Below, in pieces: positions 1 through 9,851 of a stretch of DNA of 22,281 nt. The stretch comes from Cudoniella acicularis (taxonomy: Eukaryota; Ascomycota; Leotiomycetes; Helotiales; Helotiaceae): positions 1-22,281 of the forward strand of contig JAAMPI010000953.1 in assembly GCA_013054445.1 (NCBI GenBank), read 5' to 3'. Position numbers and translations under genes: made by a program. Under the pieces are notes generated by a model, which was not told the origin of the DNA, did no database searches, and was given only the letters and a program-made list of their open reading frames with translations. Position 1 is the stretch's first letter. Each line of letters opens with the position of its first letter.

Positions 1-3000
1 AAAAAGTCTAATAACTTATTCTTTATATTTTCTAATATACTTTAGAGCCGGCTTCTTTTAGCGTACTTTCTTAAGCTAATTATCGTCGTCTTTAAGAACG
101 TCTTTATTTAAAGAACCTAGGTTTATAGGTTATATCTTATCTACCTTTTTCTTATATAATATATTAATCTTTATTAGCCCTTTCTTATTTATAGCTTTAG
201 CGAACTTAGTCTTTTTTAGTTCTTCTAATCTTATTAAAGAGAAACACGAAACTATTATCTTTAAAAAAGTTATTAATCTAAATAATATAAATATTAATAT
301 TAATATTAGGCTTTATCTTTTTTAAAATTCTTTTTAAGTCTAGCTTAGGAAAAGAATTTTACGTCTCGTCTTTTATATTCTTAATACTATATAAGTTAGA
401 TTTCGCTAGGCCTTCTTTTTCTCTTCTTATTAATACGTCTCTTAGCTTTTATATTAGCTATTCGTTTTCTAAATCGCTTTCGTCTCTTAAGTCGACCTCG
501 TCGCCTATAACTATTATAATATCCTTTTTCGTCTAATTAAAGTTTTTAAAAACTATCTATATTAATCTATCTTTAAGATAATAGAAACTCGTTTAATTTT
601 TAAATAAATATAATATTCTAAAGAAAATATTAATCGTCTTAATATTAATAATAAAAAAGTCGATATAGTTAATAATACTTCTAATATTAACTTTTATATT
701 ATAATATATATTATAAAAAAAGAGTTACCTATTAGAGATAGTTTAAAAGATAATTATAATATCTATATAAACTATTAATTTTATATGTTTAGTAATACCC
801 TTTATTAATATATTAACCTTTATTCTAGAATTAATAATAATAACTATCTTAACTCTTTAGCTAAGTTATATCTCTAGCTTTAGTGTTTATATTATTAACC
901 TATAAACGTTTTTTTTTAATAGTCTTAGTATTTTTAATCGTATTAAGTTTAGTCGTTATAGGCTTTAAAGGTTTACTAGTCGTATAAGAGTCTCTTAATT
1001 ATAAAGCCGTTATTCTTATCTCTTTAATATAGATATCGCTTCTCTTATCTAAGAGAACTAGAGAAAGTTTCTTTTTAAATATTTTTATAAGGCTAGTTTT
1101 AAATATAATAAGGTCTTATATATCTAAAACGACTTTCTATTTTATTAATCTATTAAAAGCTTCTTATTTCTTTTTAGCTATAATATATTTATTAATATAT
1201 CTTTTTATATATAGAGTTTTCGTTTTCTAAATAATTTTTATAAGAATAATGTCTATTATTTCTTTATCTTTTAAACTATTAGGAAAATAAGGGTCCTTAT
1301 TATCCTTAACCTTAACTATTATTCTAGACTTAATAGTTACCTATCTAACTCTATAACTAGAAGTTATATATCGCTTCTCTCTTTCTAGTTATATCTTAAA
1401 AACCTTTAAAAGATTTATAAAAGACTTAGATTTTCTTTTTCCTTTTTCTATTATAACGGAATTTACGGATAGTATACTACTCTTAATAGGACTAAAGGAT
1501 CGCGAGAAAAAGCCTAAAGCTATATTAAAAGATATAAAAGAAATAATATTTACTTGTTTAGCTTTTTCCTAATCCTAGCTTAATAAGAGTAACTAGTTTT
1601 TAAGCGAGGCTTCCTAACAGCTAAGTTTAGTTTATAAGAAAAGGCTAATTGTTATTTAGAGGTTATAAATATATTTATAGATAGTTAGGCCGTTATTTAA
1701 TATTTATATTAAATTTAGTTTTTATTATTAAGAGTCGAATTTAGTCTTCCTAGGGTTTATTACTTCTAAAGAATACTAGGTTAATATTTTTACGATATAG
1801 TTTTAAATATATTTTCTTATCTTAACTTTTATAATAAACTCTCTTTTTTATATCTGTCTAAAACCGAGGATAATCGCGCCTCTAATAACTAAGATTTCTT
1901 ATTATATTAAAATAATAATAATAGCCTTAGTCTATTTAGATTAGATTTAGGTTTATTATAAAGACTAGACCTAAAAAGCTATAGTTTCTATAATTGTCTT
2001 CTTATTATAATAATAATAAGTTAAACTTATATTCTTATTTAGTTAGGTTATATTATACTATATTCTAACTACTTATTATTAAAGATTCTAGATTCTAAGT
2101 TTTATTATTTCTTATACTATTTTATCTATTTATATTTTATTAATAATAGACTTCCTAGTTAGTATTATAGGTAAAGCCTTCTTTAATTCTTCTAGGACCT
2201 CTAAAGGCTTCTTATATTCTTTAACGAGTTTTTAAATCTCTTATTTATATTTAGATATCGGTTTTTTTTTATATTTCTAGAGCTTAGTTTATTTAACTCG
2301 ATCTAGCGATTTTAACTATATAAATAAGGAATTTATTATAGTTTATATATATTTTAGGTTTTATATTATCTATTTTAAATTTAATTATTAGCTTTTCTTT
2401 AATATTCTTTAAAAGTCTTATTAAGAAGAGTTAACCTTAGTCTACTTTACTTAATATCTTCTAGGCTATAAGAACCTTTAATATAAGAGAATACTAATAA
2501 TAGTAGGCCTTAAGTTCTTTAGAAGTTCTTTTTATTTTAATATACTTATTAAAAAAAGTTATTAAGTAGATAGATTAATAGTAGTCTNTNNTATAAAACT
2601 CNTNTTTTAAGGCTTTTATAANGTCTTCTTANNATNATTTCTTTTNNTANTNTAATANNGNCTTTATAATTTCTTATTATATATTATTATAATATCTTAA
2701 TAGTTTTNTTTAATAGTCTTANATCTANTATTTATTATAAAGTTNNTTAAAATATTTAATAAATTTAATAATATTTATATCTAAAAAGTAAGANATATCT
2801 TTTAAACCTAGAATAGATATTANNAAACAAAATACTAGATTTATAATANAGGTTAATAAGTTTAATATCTTGTTTTNTAANANTNTTTTANCTTTAAGAG
2901 ATATTATAGGTTATATTCTTAAAAGAGTTAAGATAANNGCTTCTTTATATAAAAGAAGAAAATAATCTTAANNATATATAATCTAACNTTTTAATANAAT

Positions 3001-3660
3001 ATTAGCTATTTAGATCTAGATAANCTAATTTANAATNNTCTTTATTTATNTTTTTATAATATAAGTTAAAGCTTTTTATTAATTTTTAAATTCTNTTTTC
3101 TAGGNTTTTTATAGNCTATCTTNTTTTTAAGCTAGNCTTAAAAAGAAAAGTTATTATTCTAANTAATAAATTCTNTTAACTNTCTTTTATAATAANCTTA
3201 NTANAACTAAGAGTCTAANAAGTCTTAATAATANTAATTTAAAAATAATAGTTTCTANTATTCTTTAAATNAAANCNTAGTTTTTTTAGTTCTTNANTTA
3301 AGAGTCTTATTACTATTATTATATTACTTATAATATNNNTTTAACTANTANTATTNNTCTTAATATTCTTATTTCTTNTTAGACTATTTAGATTTTAGNT
3401 TNTTATTATATTTANTTTATAAGTGTCTATTTNNTTTTAAATTTCTTTNTTAATAGTTTTTAATATAATTTCNNTCNTTTTTTAAGGTCTTTTATNTTTC
3501 TTANNTTTNTTNNTNCTAGTNNACCTATANTTNCTTTNNTTCTTANTATCTTNANTATAAATTAAGAAATCGCTANTTTAATCNTCTNAANANAAAGTAA
3601 TAGANNNTTNTATATATATCTCTTTATATAGGTNANTAATATAAAANGNNAAGAATAAGG
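1..3660. repeat. AT-rich, RIP-like gene-free block
   Basis: This block has no ORF of note and stop codons in every frame. It is very rich in TA and AA/TT. CpA and TpG are almost absent: in bases 1-300 I count one CA and no TG, while CpG dinucleotides survive through the first ~2.5 kb. That pattern fits repeat-induced point mutation, which turns CpA into TpA on both strands of duplicated DNA in Pezizomycotina. The block is probably one or more decayed transposons, but no transposase or reverse-transcriptase motif can be read, so the family is unknown. Normal composition returns between ~3,660 and ~3,900. Confidence 0.85.
2588..3647. other. Segment with scattered ambiguous bases (N)
   Basis: Single, double and triple Ns are spread through about 1 kb of the AT-rich block, rather than forming one scaffold gap. 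The flanking AT-rich sequence has none. This looks like unresolved base calls, for example reads from diverged copies of a repeat collapsed into one consensus. No coding interpretation is possible here. Confidence 0.8.
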
Positions 3661-3970
3661 GAGTAAACCACGTCCCTTAAAATAGTAGTATAAACATAAA
3701 TTATAGGTATATCTTTATTATTAACTTAATCTTATTCTATTATTATCCTCTTTTCCTAAGGGAGAAAGGAGAGTATAAATATACTTATAGGTAGTCTAGA
3801 GCGGGAGAACTAACCCTCCGAGAGTGGCAGCTTTCCCTACTATAATAGTACTAATAGTCTTTTAGTACAAATAGTTTCTTTATACTAACTACGTATTTGT
3901 AAGGGTAGCGACGGAGGACAATCATAGACGAAGTTAAATCAATAATACCAAAAATCCAGCACTAGAGAAC

Positions 3971-4318
3971 ATGCGAGCACGGAAGACTAGTGGGCATGCG
4001 AAAAATCAAGTTTGTATGTTCGCTATACCAGCACGTGATCACATCACAGCTGCCTTCAATGATGGGAAGCAGGAACTGATCGATGCAAAGGTTCTAAAGG
4101 CACCAAGACGTATGCCCAAAAAGCCTAAAGCATCTGCAAAGCAGCCATCCAAATCGGTGCCAAAAGCAACCAAACTACCAAAAGTAACGTTCCCTCAAGT
4201 AAATATACCAAAGAAGGTGTCTCAGCCAGTGATTGAGTCTATACAAGAGGAGAAGGTAGTCTTGCCAGGAGAAGTAAATAAACGACAGATTCAACGACCC
4301 CAACGCTTCAGAGAGTAA
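3971..4318 (+). CDS. Hypothetical Lys/Pro-rich ORF, possible mobile-element remnant
   Basis: This 115-residue ORF starts at the edge of the AT-rich block, where base composition becomes normal. The reading frame is open upstream only to a TAA at ~3934-3936. The N-terminal ~45 residues are mixed, including the stretch MFAIPARDHITAAF. The rest is dominated by Lys, Pro, Ser and Val (RRMPKKPKAS, KATKLPKVTFP), and it ends in RPQRFRE. Basic, proline-rich tails of this kind occur in nucleic-acid-binding proteins and retroelement polyproteins, but no domain is recognisable. It could be a short gene, the last exon of a gene destroyed by RIP, or chance. Codon use is less AT-skewed than the left flank. 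Confidence 0.3.
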   Translation: MRARKTSGHAKNQVCMFAIPARDHITAAFNDGKQELIDAKVLKAPRRMPKKPKASAKQPSKSVPKATKLPKVTFPQVNIPKKVSQPVIESIQEEKVVLPGEVNKRQIQRPQRFRE

Positions 4319-4396
4319 AAAAAGTTTATTACATAATAGATTTGTTAGTTTCAAGTCAATATCTTGGCGGGGTACGGCTTTTGGGCGGGAAATCGG

Positions 4397-4480
4397 TTAG
4401 GGATTCCTCGCGCTTTTAATGAACTTAAACGAGATCACATGATATATGAACACGTGTCAAACGCGGCATCCCGTGACAGG
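4397..4480 (+). repeat. 84-bp direct repeat, copy 1
   Basis: This copy begins with TTAGGGATTCCTC and ends with CCCGTGACAGG. It aligns along its whole length with 7929-8011, with seven substitutions and one indel, about 90% identity. It contains CACATG (4436-4441) and CACGTG (4451-4456); the other copy has CACGTG at both places. Similarity stops sharply at both ends. The pair brackets the HET gene. Confidence 0.85.
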
Positions 4481-4544
4481 CCAGCTCAAAGGAGCCTACT
4501 CTGTGAGCTAGGAATAATACTGGGCTGGTTCTTTTGAGCTGGCC
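4479..4544. repeat. 66-bp inverted repeat next to direct-repeat copy 1
   Basis: Arms 4479-4496 (GGCCAGCTCAAAGGAGCC) and 4527-4544 (GGTTCTTTTGAGCTGGCC) are complementary at 16 of 18 positions and are separated by 30 bp. Both mismatches are C/T type. This could be the remnant of a small inverted-repeat element or a hairpin in a transcript. No target-site duplication is evident. Confidence 0.55.
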
Positions 4545-5036
4545 CACAATATGTGCTACGAAAATGAACGGATGAGAAATCTTGGTGAATACGAAGAGCA
4601 TGCTGGCATTCCTATTATTTTGGCATTATTTTGCCTAGAGTTATATCTCTACAAGCTTCTGTGATATTCCTAAGGAGACACAGAGCATTTATGATGAGCA
4701 ACGTCCCCTTAGGTAGGGTAATTTGCGTATAGGACTCCAGTTTAAGGAAATATGAAAGACTTATATAGAACCTTTATATACTAAGACAAGTAGTACTCTA
4801 GGAGGTAATTTGGTAGTTCCCAGTGTTCTGGAGGGGTAGAAACACAACTCCCTGATTGGCTTAAACCACTCACTTAAAAAGTCTTGGCTGCAGCACCAAA
4901 AACACGATCTGGTAGGTTTTCACCACCGATTGGTCGACCTTCGTAAATTAGAGCCTTATCAGATTGGGCAGCAACGATCTATGTCGCTTCTTTCTGACCT
5001 TGTTCTACCTATTCACCACATCAAAGCAGCACAACC

Positions 5037-7351
5037 ATGAGCCTTTCAGGATCTCCCCTTTGCGAATCATGCTCGGAAGTCTTTACAGACGCTCTTACAC
5101 TTCCCAGCCTCTTCGTAAGACCAGGCTATGCCAGGGGAATAAAGCTTCCGGCCATCGAAATTGATTCTACGACAACTACGATAAGGTGCGCTTTCTGTTG
5201 TATGCTGAGGAAAGGAGGCATAAGACAAAGGTCGCCGCTCGATAAGGTACAAAGGTTGACAGTCGATCCGATAGAACCTCTTAGCTACACTGTGCTTGCC
5301 ACGCAGGGTCCCACTTATACTCGCATGAATGGAAATGGAATGCGCCTGCCTAAGTCTGAGGTTGGCCCGCATGATTTTAACGCCTTGATTTTCCAACCGT
5401 CCGATAGATTTTGTGGGCATATAATCCAAGCTGTGGTTAGTGCAAAAACAGGTCAGTAGATAACCGAGCAGTGAGCTTTCGTCGCTAGCTGAGCCAAAGG
5501 CCACATGGAGTATATCAGTAGAAAGAGCTATTACTGACAAAGTCGTGAACAGGAAGCCCGGCTTCTAAATATATCAGCACCCCACCGATCGAACATGATT
5601 TCGGAAGTCCTTCAACCTATACTCAGGCGAGAGCTTGGATCAATAGTTGTATAGATAGTCATATGGAATGTCCCCGAAGAGACGCAAAGTTTCAAATGCC
5701 GCTTCGAATTGTTGACGTGGGCGCTTCCGAATCCCAGACTATCAGGCTCCATCACTCCGATGGCGAATGCGTGGATTATGTTGCCCTGAGCTACTGCTGG
5801 GGTTCAAGGCAAGCCATTGTTCTGACTGAGAAAACAATCACTGACTGGGCTACCCTCGGCTTCGCTTTGAGTGTTCTACCTCAAACTGTCCAGGATGCCA
5901 TTACTGTCACCCGCAACTTGGGATTACGCTTTATCTGGGTCGATTCACTTTGTATTATGCAAGACTCAGATCAGGACAAGAGAAACGAAATCGGCAAGAT
6001 GCAAGCCATCTATCGAAACGCTTATGTCACGGTCGTGGTAGCTTGTGCAGCAGACTGTCATCAAGGATTTATAACACCTCAAGTCTCAGAAAAGACTGTC
6101 CTGCCATTCTCTGTTCCGTTTCGGCTTGCCGACGGCCAGTTAGATAGCATTATAATCGAGCCATACTTTGAATACTGTCCCAGCGGCCAAGAAATCAATG
6201 CAAGAGCATGGACACTCCAAGAACGCCTCATATCACCACGGGTGCTCGTCTTCACAAACCATCCTAACCAATTGTACTGGGACTGCCAATCTTTGATTGA
6301 CAGCCACGGGGGAATGAAGCCTACAAGGCGCGGCTGGCGCAGCCATGCTCACGCAATCGGGCGACTCCATCCGGCCATATACAATGCTTCAGGTCATTCA
6401 GCCGATTCTTCCTTCGCCGATTATGATCTCGCCAATATCCGCCTCGAGTGGCGTTCAATTGTAGAAGACTATGCGTTCCGTGAAATCAGCAATGACAGCG
6501 ACCGCTTGCATGCAATCTCCAGCCTCGCGTATCTCTTTGCAAAAGTCCTACCTAGTGACTTTTACGCTGCTGGGCTGTGGCTCGATAAGGCAGATGGCTA
6601 TCTCGATTTTGTGCAAATGCTGCAGTGGAGGCCACTTAATAATATTGGTAAAGAAACACTGTATTACCAGCACTACACTGCTCCAAGTTGGTCTTGGGCT
6701 AGTGTTTATGCGCGATTAACTTGGAATGAACCGCCTCTAAAGCCAATTTGCTCCGTATTGGGCTGCGAGATGAAGCTAGTATCGCAGGAGCTCCCCTATG
6801 GAGAGCTAAAAGTGGGAAGCTCGTTACACATATCTGGTCCGCTGGCTGAGGCTGACTTAGTGGCTGCAGAAAGAGATTGGCATTGCGAAGGATATAATTT
6901 GATTTTTAATGGCAATATTGGTATCTATGAAAAGGGGGAGAAAATCGATGGTTCCTTAGACCATCAAAAAATCTTTGTACAGACTTTACAAGATAACGAT
7001 TTGGTAAAGCTCTGGTTATTTGGGCTAACGGAAAGCAAGGGTCTGATCTTAGAGGTGGCTGATAATGAGAAAGAGATGAAATTTAGACGGGTCGGATATT
7101 TCAATGCTCCTCATCAGGACATTGACAACGGTTTTGCTACTCCTCGTCAGTACACTCGCGGCCATCCTTCCCCAAGAGGATATGTCTAATTTGTCGTCAT
7201 AGCATCCAATGAAGAGCTTGCCAGAAGCCGAGAACATGTTGTATTAGACGAAATCGAGTTGGGAGAATCAATCTTGCAGCACGACCAGCAGGGTCAAGCT
7301 CCTTATGAGCCTTATCTTAATTGGGAAGTGGTCAGTATTACTATTATTTGA
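5037..7351 (+). CDS. Heterokaryon-incompatibility (HET) domain protein
   Basis: Proposed exons are 5037-5451, 5553-7145 and 7203-7351, giving 718 residues. Exon 1 carries the N-terminal Cys pairs common in this family (C9-x2-C12, C51-x2-C54). Exon 2 holds the HET domain: VALSYCWG at ~215-222, FIWVDSLCIMQD at ~265-276, MQAIYRNAY at ~288-296, then ARAWTLQERLISPRVLVF. Intron 1 (101 bp) has donor GTCAGT, branch-like ACTGAC and acceptor CAG. Its phases match, and it links to a typical SKYISTPP segment upstream of 5663. Intron 2 (57 bp, donor GTCAGT, CTAAT, acceptor TAG) removes an in-frame TAA at 7187-7189; without it the protein stops there and the next 53 codons are lost. HET proteins act in non-self recognition and can trigger death of fused hyphal cells. 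The partner is unknown. The ATG at 5037 has A at -3. Confidence 0.85.
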
Positions 7352-8225
7352 CATAATAGTTATTTCTAAAGATTTCTCCACCACTCCAGTCCAACAGGTA
7401 TCGGATTGAAACCTGGCGCAGTTATACTTTTGTCAAACGGACATCTCTTGCTCAATAGCCAAATAGCATGTAAGGAAGTTGGAAGTGAATTTACAAAAGC
7501 AATTATTGGGCAAACGGGTGATCAGGCATATCGACTAATACCGTTTGTGAACCCCTTTTTGGTGGATATCGCAAATAGTTGAGGGCTGTTGTCTGATCAC
7601 TACGGCACCATATGTGAAAGCAAAGTATCACCAAATTAACATTCCCGTGGTATTGGCGTCACGCGCTAAGCCTAGAGTATAGATCTGAAAAGCGTACCTG
7701 CTTGCAAGGCAGGGAATTGGATAGTCGGATGGTTTTGATACCCATTTTCCTGGCAGTCCTCTGTTCTGAATAAGGCCACGTTGGTGCGACTGGAGTCCTC
7801 AATACCACACAACAACCTCACCAGCTCCAGCTAAACGCGCTTGTCTCCCGTTGGCTCTGCATACTACCTAGGCAGATACAGGTTCGTAGCTGGCACCACG
7901 TACAGGTGGGAGTTCGACTTTGCTGGCCTTAGGGATTCCTCTCGCTTTTAATGAACTAAACGAGATCACGTGATATCTGAACACGTGTCAAACGTGTCTT
8001 CCCGTAACAGGGTAAGGTTTTGGGGTTGGAAGTTTTCTTCTTGCAATCCTTGCCAGCACCATGGCTGCTGTGTATTTCCAACTTCAAGATCAGTGAAAGA
8101 TGGCTGCGACCGCAACTCGGTTTTTAAAATATTCTAGGACAGTCATGAACTGTCCACATGCCTCCATAATTTGTCTCTGAACTGGTATTTTTTGCACCTC
8201 CTTGAAGAGGCCATCTTAGCTCATC
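7352..8225. other. Intergenic region downstream of the HET gene
   Basis: I see no gene-like ORF. The stretch contains the second copy of the 84-bp repeat (7929-8011) and a perfect small hairpin, GGACAGT/ACTGTCC, at 8138-8156. Nothing here resembles a tRNA or an rRNA. Confidence 0.6.
7929..8011 (+). repeat. 84-bp direct repeat, copy 2
   Basis: This 83-bp copy is about 90% identical to 4397-4480 in the same orientation, 3.5 kb away. It carries two CACGTG hexamers (7967-7972 and 7982-7987), the first inside the palindrome ATCACGTGAT. CACGTG is the core site of bHLH factors such as the Cbf1 type, but the whole unit looks more like a dispersed repeat than a promoter. Confidence 0.85.
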
Positions 8226-8705
8226 AAGTAGCCAGTTTTGCAGTCACACTTTTGCACTTATTATTTTGCTACCACACCTCTTCTAAGTAGCCAGTTTGGC
8301 TGCCACACCACTTTCAACAAGGAGCCAGGTCCGCAGTCACACTTTTGCATCCATCAAACAAGCAGCCATTTCTGCTACCACGCCACTTCCAACAAGCACC
8401 CAGTTTTGCTACCACGTCATTTCCGACAAGGAGCTAGTTTCGCTATCACACTTTTACATCTCTCGAACAAGCAGCTATTTCCGGTACCACACAGCTATTT
8501 TTGCTGCTACACCTCATCCAACAAGCAGCCAGTTTTGCGGTCAAACGTTACATCCTTTAAACGAGCAGCTAGTTCTATTGCCACACTCCTTTCAATAGGC
8601 AGCTAGCTTGCAGTCACACTTTACATCCTCCAAATAAGCAGCCATTTTTGCTGCCACACCTCTTCCAACAGGCTGCCAGCTTTGCCATCACGCTTTGCAT
8701 CTTCG
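8226..8705 (+). repeat. Degenerate tandem array with two alternating unit types
   Basis: About twelve diverged units each begin with a variant of AAGCAGCCAGTTTTGC. Type B continues with a variant of TGCCACACCTCTTCCAAC (about 34 bp). Type A continues with AGTCACACTTTTGCATCC and a CAAAC end (about 36-41 bp). The order read by eye is A (with a truncated B), B, A, B, B, A, B, A, B, A, B, A, so the basic period is an A+B dimer of ~75 bp. Unit lengths are not multiples of three and all frames carry changes, so it is very unlikely to code. It reads as a decayed minisatellite with a higher-order unit. Confidence 0.75.
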
Positions 8706-9162
8706 TTCCAGAAGCCACGCCTGCCACTGTTGCTCAGGCTGGAGAGTTTGGAAACGACATAGTCGGATTGTGAAAGGCAAGGAGGACGGTTTCGAGTGTG
8801 GACGGGGAGATGGAACAAACTTCGACGCTCCTCCTTTCACGGATATCCTCTATTCTCCCGATACTCCTATGCCAAATAGCGCTTCCTCACGGGGTGCTCC
8901 GACGATTAGACATCATCGCATTGACAGACAATCCGGGCGCATCAGAAAGCCTACTCAAGCAACGACAAGACCAAAAGGTGTCATACTTCAGGTGGAGCAG
9001 GGAAAGGAGGCTATACCCAAGGTAGTCTTCCGCGCAGCTATAAACAACTTGACGTCGTGACGAGAGCAGGAGAAGTGACTGGAGGAACAGTTGAAGAAGC
9101 GGGAGCTGGAGAAGGATTATCCGATGATGAGACTCCCGTCTCTGACGGAGGTGTTTAGCTAG
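8695..9162 (+). pseudogene. Broken ORF with charged, coiled-coil-like tail
   Basis: One frame is open from 8695 to a TGA at 9058-9060 and contains RQSGRIRKPTQATTRPKG and VVFRAAINNLTS. The same frame then continues REQEK, a second TGA at 9076-9078, and LEEQLKKRELEKDYPMM before TAG at 9160-9162. The heptad-like, Glu/Lys/Leu-rich reading across two stops suggests a disrupted coding sequence rather than chance. No family is recognised, the start is arbitrary, and the 5' part overlaps the end of the tandem array. An exon joined by unseen introns is an alternative. Confidence 0.3.
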
Positions 9163-9851
9163 TAGTGGATGATAGCTCTTCGGAGCTAGTGACAGGGGCG
9201 GGCGGCTCCTTTTTTGGTTTCCTTCCGGCCCCAGCTGCCCGTTCTTGTTGATTGCCAGTCCTGGCACATTTGTATTTACGGGGTCCCGCGCAGTGAGTGA
9301 CTAGCTTACAGCTTAACGTTCACGACACTCATATCCATCCCTCATCATGCATTCCTTGTAGCAGACGTGCAGCGATATAATCTTCGCTGGTCCACGCGGT
9401 CTCCGCAAGCTCTTGGTGCCTGGTGTTGATGATAGATCCGTTTTGCGCTGGGCCAATCTCGCTTTGATGAGCATAGTGATGATGCCCAGTGTTGATGACA
9501 TAACTGTTTTGGGCAAGGTGTTCCTGTCCTGGGTGGAAATAATCATCATTATTCCGCCTGCCCACAGACCCCGGTATAGTTCGTGGGACACATGTAGCTG
9601 AAGACCAGCTTTCCCAGCTTCTCCCGAAAGCGCCGAAAGAAGGAAAAAGAGATGCCCAAGTACCAACCCCAACACCAACACCAACACCGACCCCGACACC
9701 AAACCCCAGTATTATTTTCTTGCGCACAATCATAAGCGATCGCCGCCCCAGGCCCCATGGCCCTTGATCCCGATTTTCTGTCCCATCTGCAAAGTGCTCC
9801 ACCTCGGTGCGTCCGCGACTCTGCGCCAGCCGCTGAGTCAGAGGGACCAAG
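9163..9851. other. Unassigned region with a hexanucleotide repeat
   Basis: ORFs overlap here on both strands but none has a recognisable domain. An imperfect CCAACA hexamer run lies at 9663-9707 and reads as Gly-Val repeats on the minus strand, which inflates a 192-codon minus-strand frame. I do not call a gene. Confidence 0.5.

Larger units (their letters stand above)
4319..5036. other. Intergenic region upstream of the HET gene
   Basis: I see no credible gene in this stretch; the short ORFs here lack family signatures. It holds the first copy of the 84-bp direct repeat and a 66-bp inverted repeat, both listed separately. A TATA-like string (TTTATATA) lies near 4776, too far from the HET start to assign as its promoter with confidence. 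Confidence 0.6.

Noticed and set aside
5067..5540. 157-codon minus-strand ORF opposite HET exon 1
   Set aside because: It is the complement of a HET exon with clear family motifs on the plus strand, and has no domain of its own.
7697..7713. CCTGCTTGCAAGGCAGG hairpin considered as part of a tRNA
   Set aside because: The surrounding sequence does not form a cloverleaf and lacks the conserved T-loop.
8238..8606. Plus-strand ORFs of 122 and 100 codons inside the tandem array
   Set aside because: Repeat units are not multiples of three and several frames are open at once, as expected for non-coding repeats lacking stops.
8226..8705. CRISPR-like spacing of repeats
   Set aside because: The whole unit is repetitive with no unique spacers, and the host is a eukaryote.
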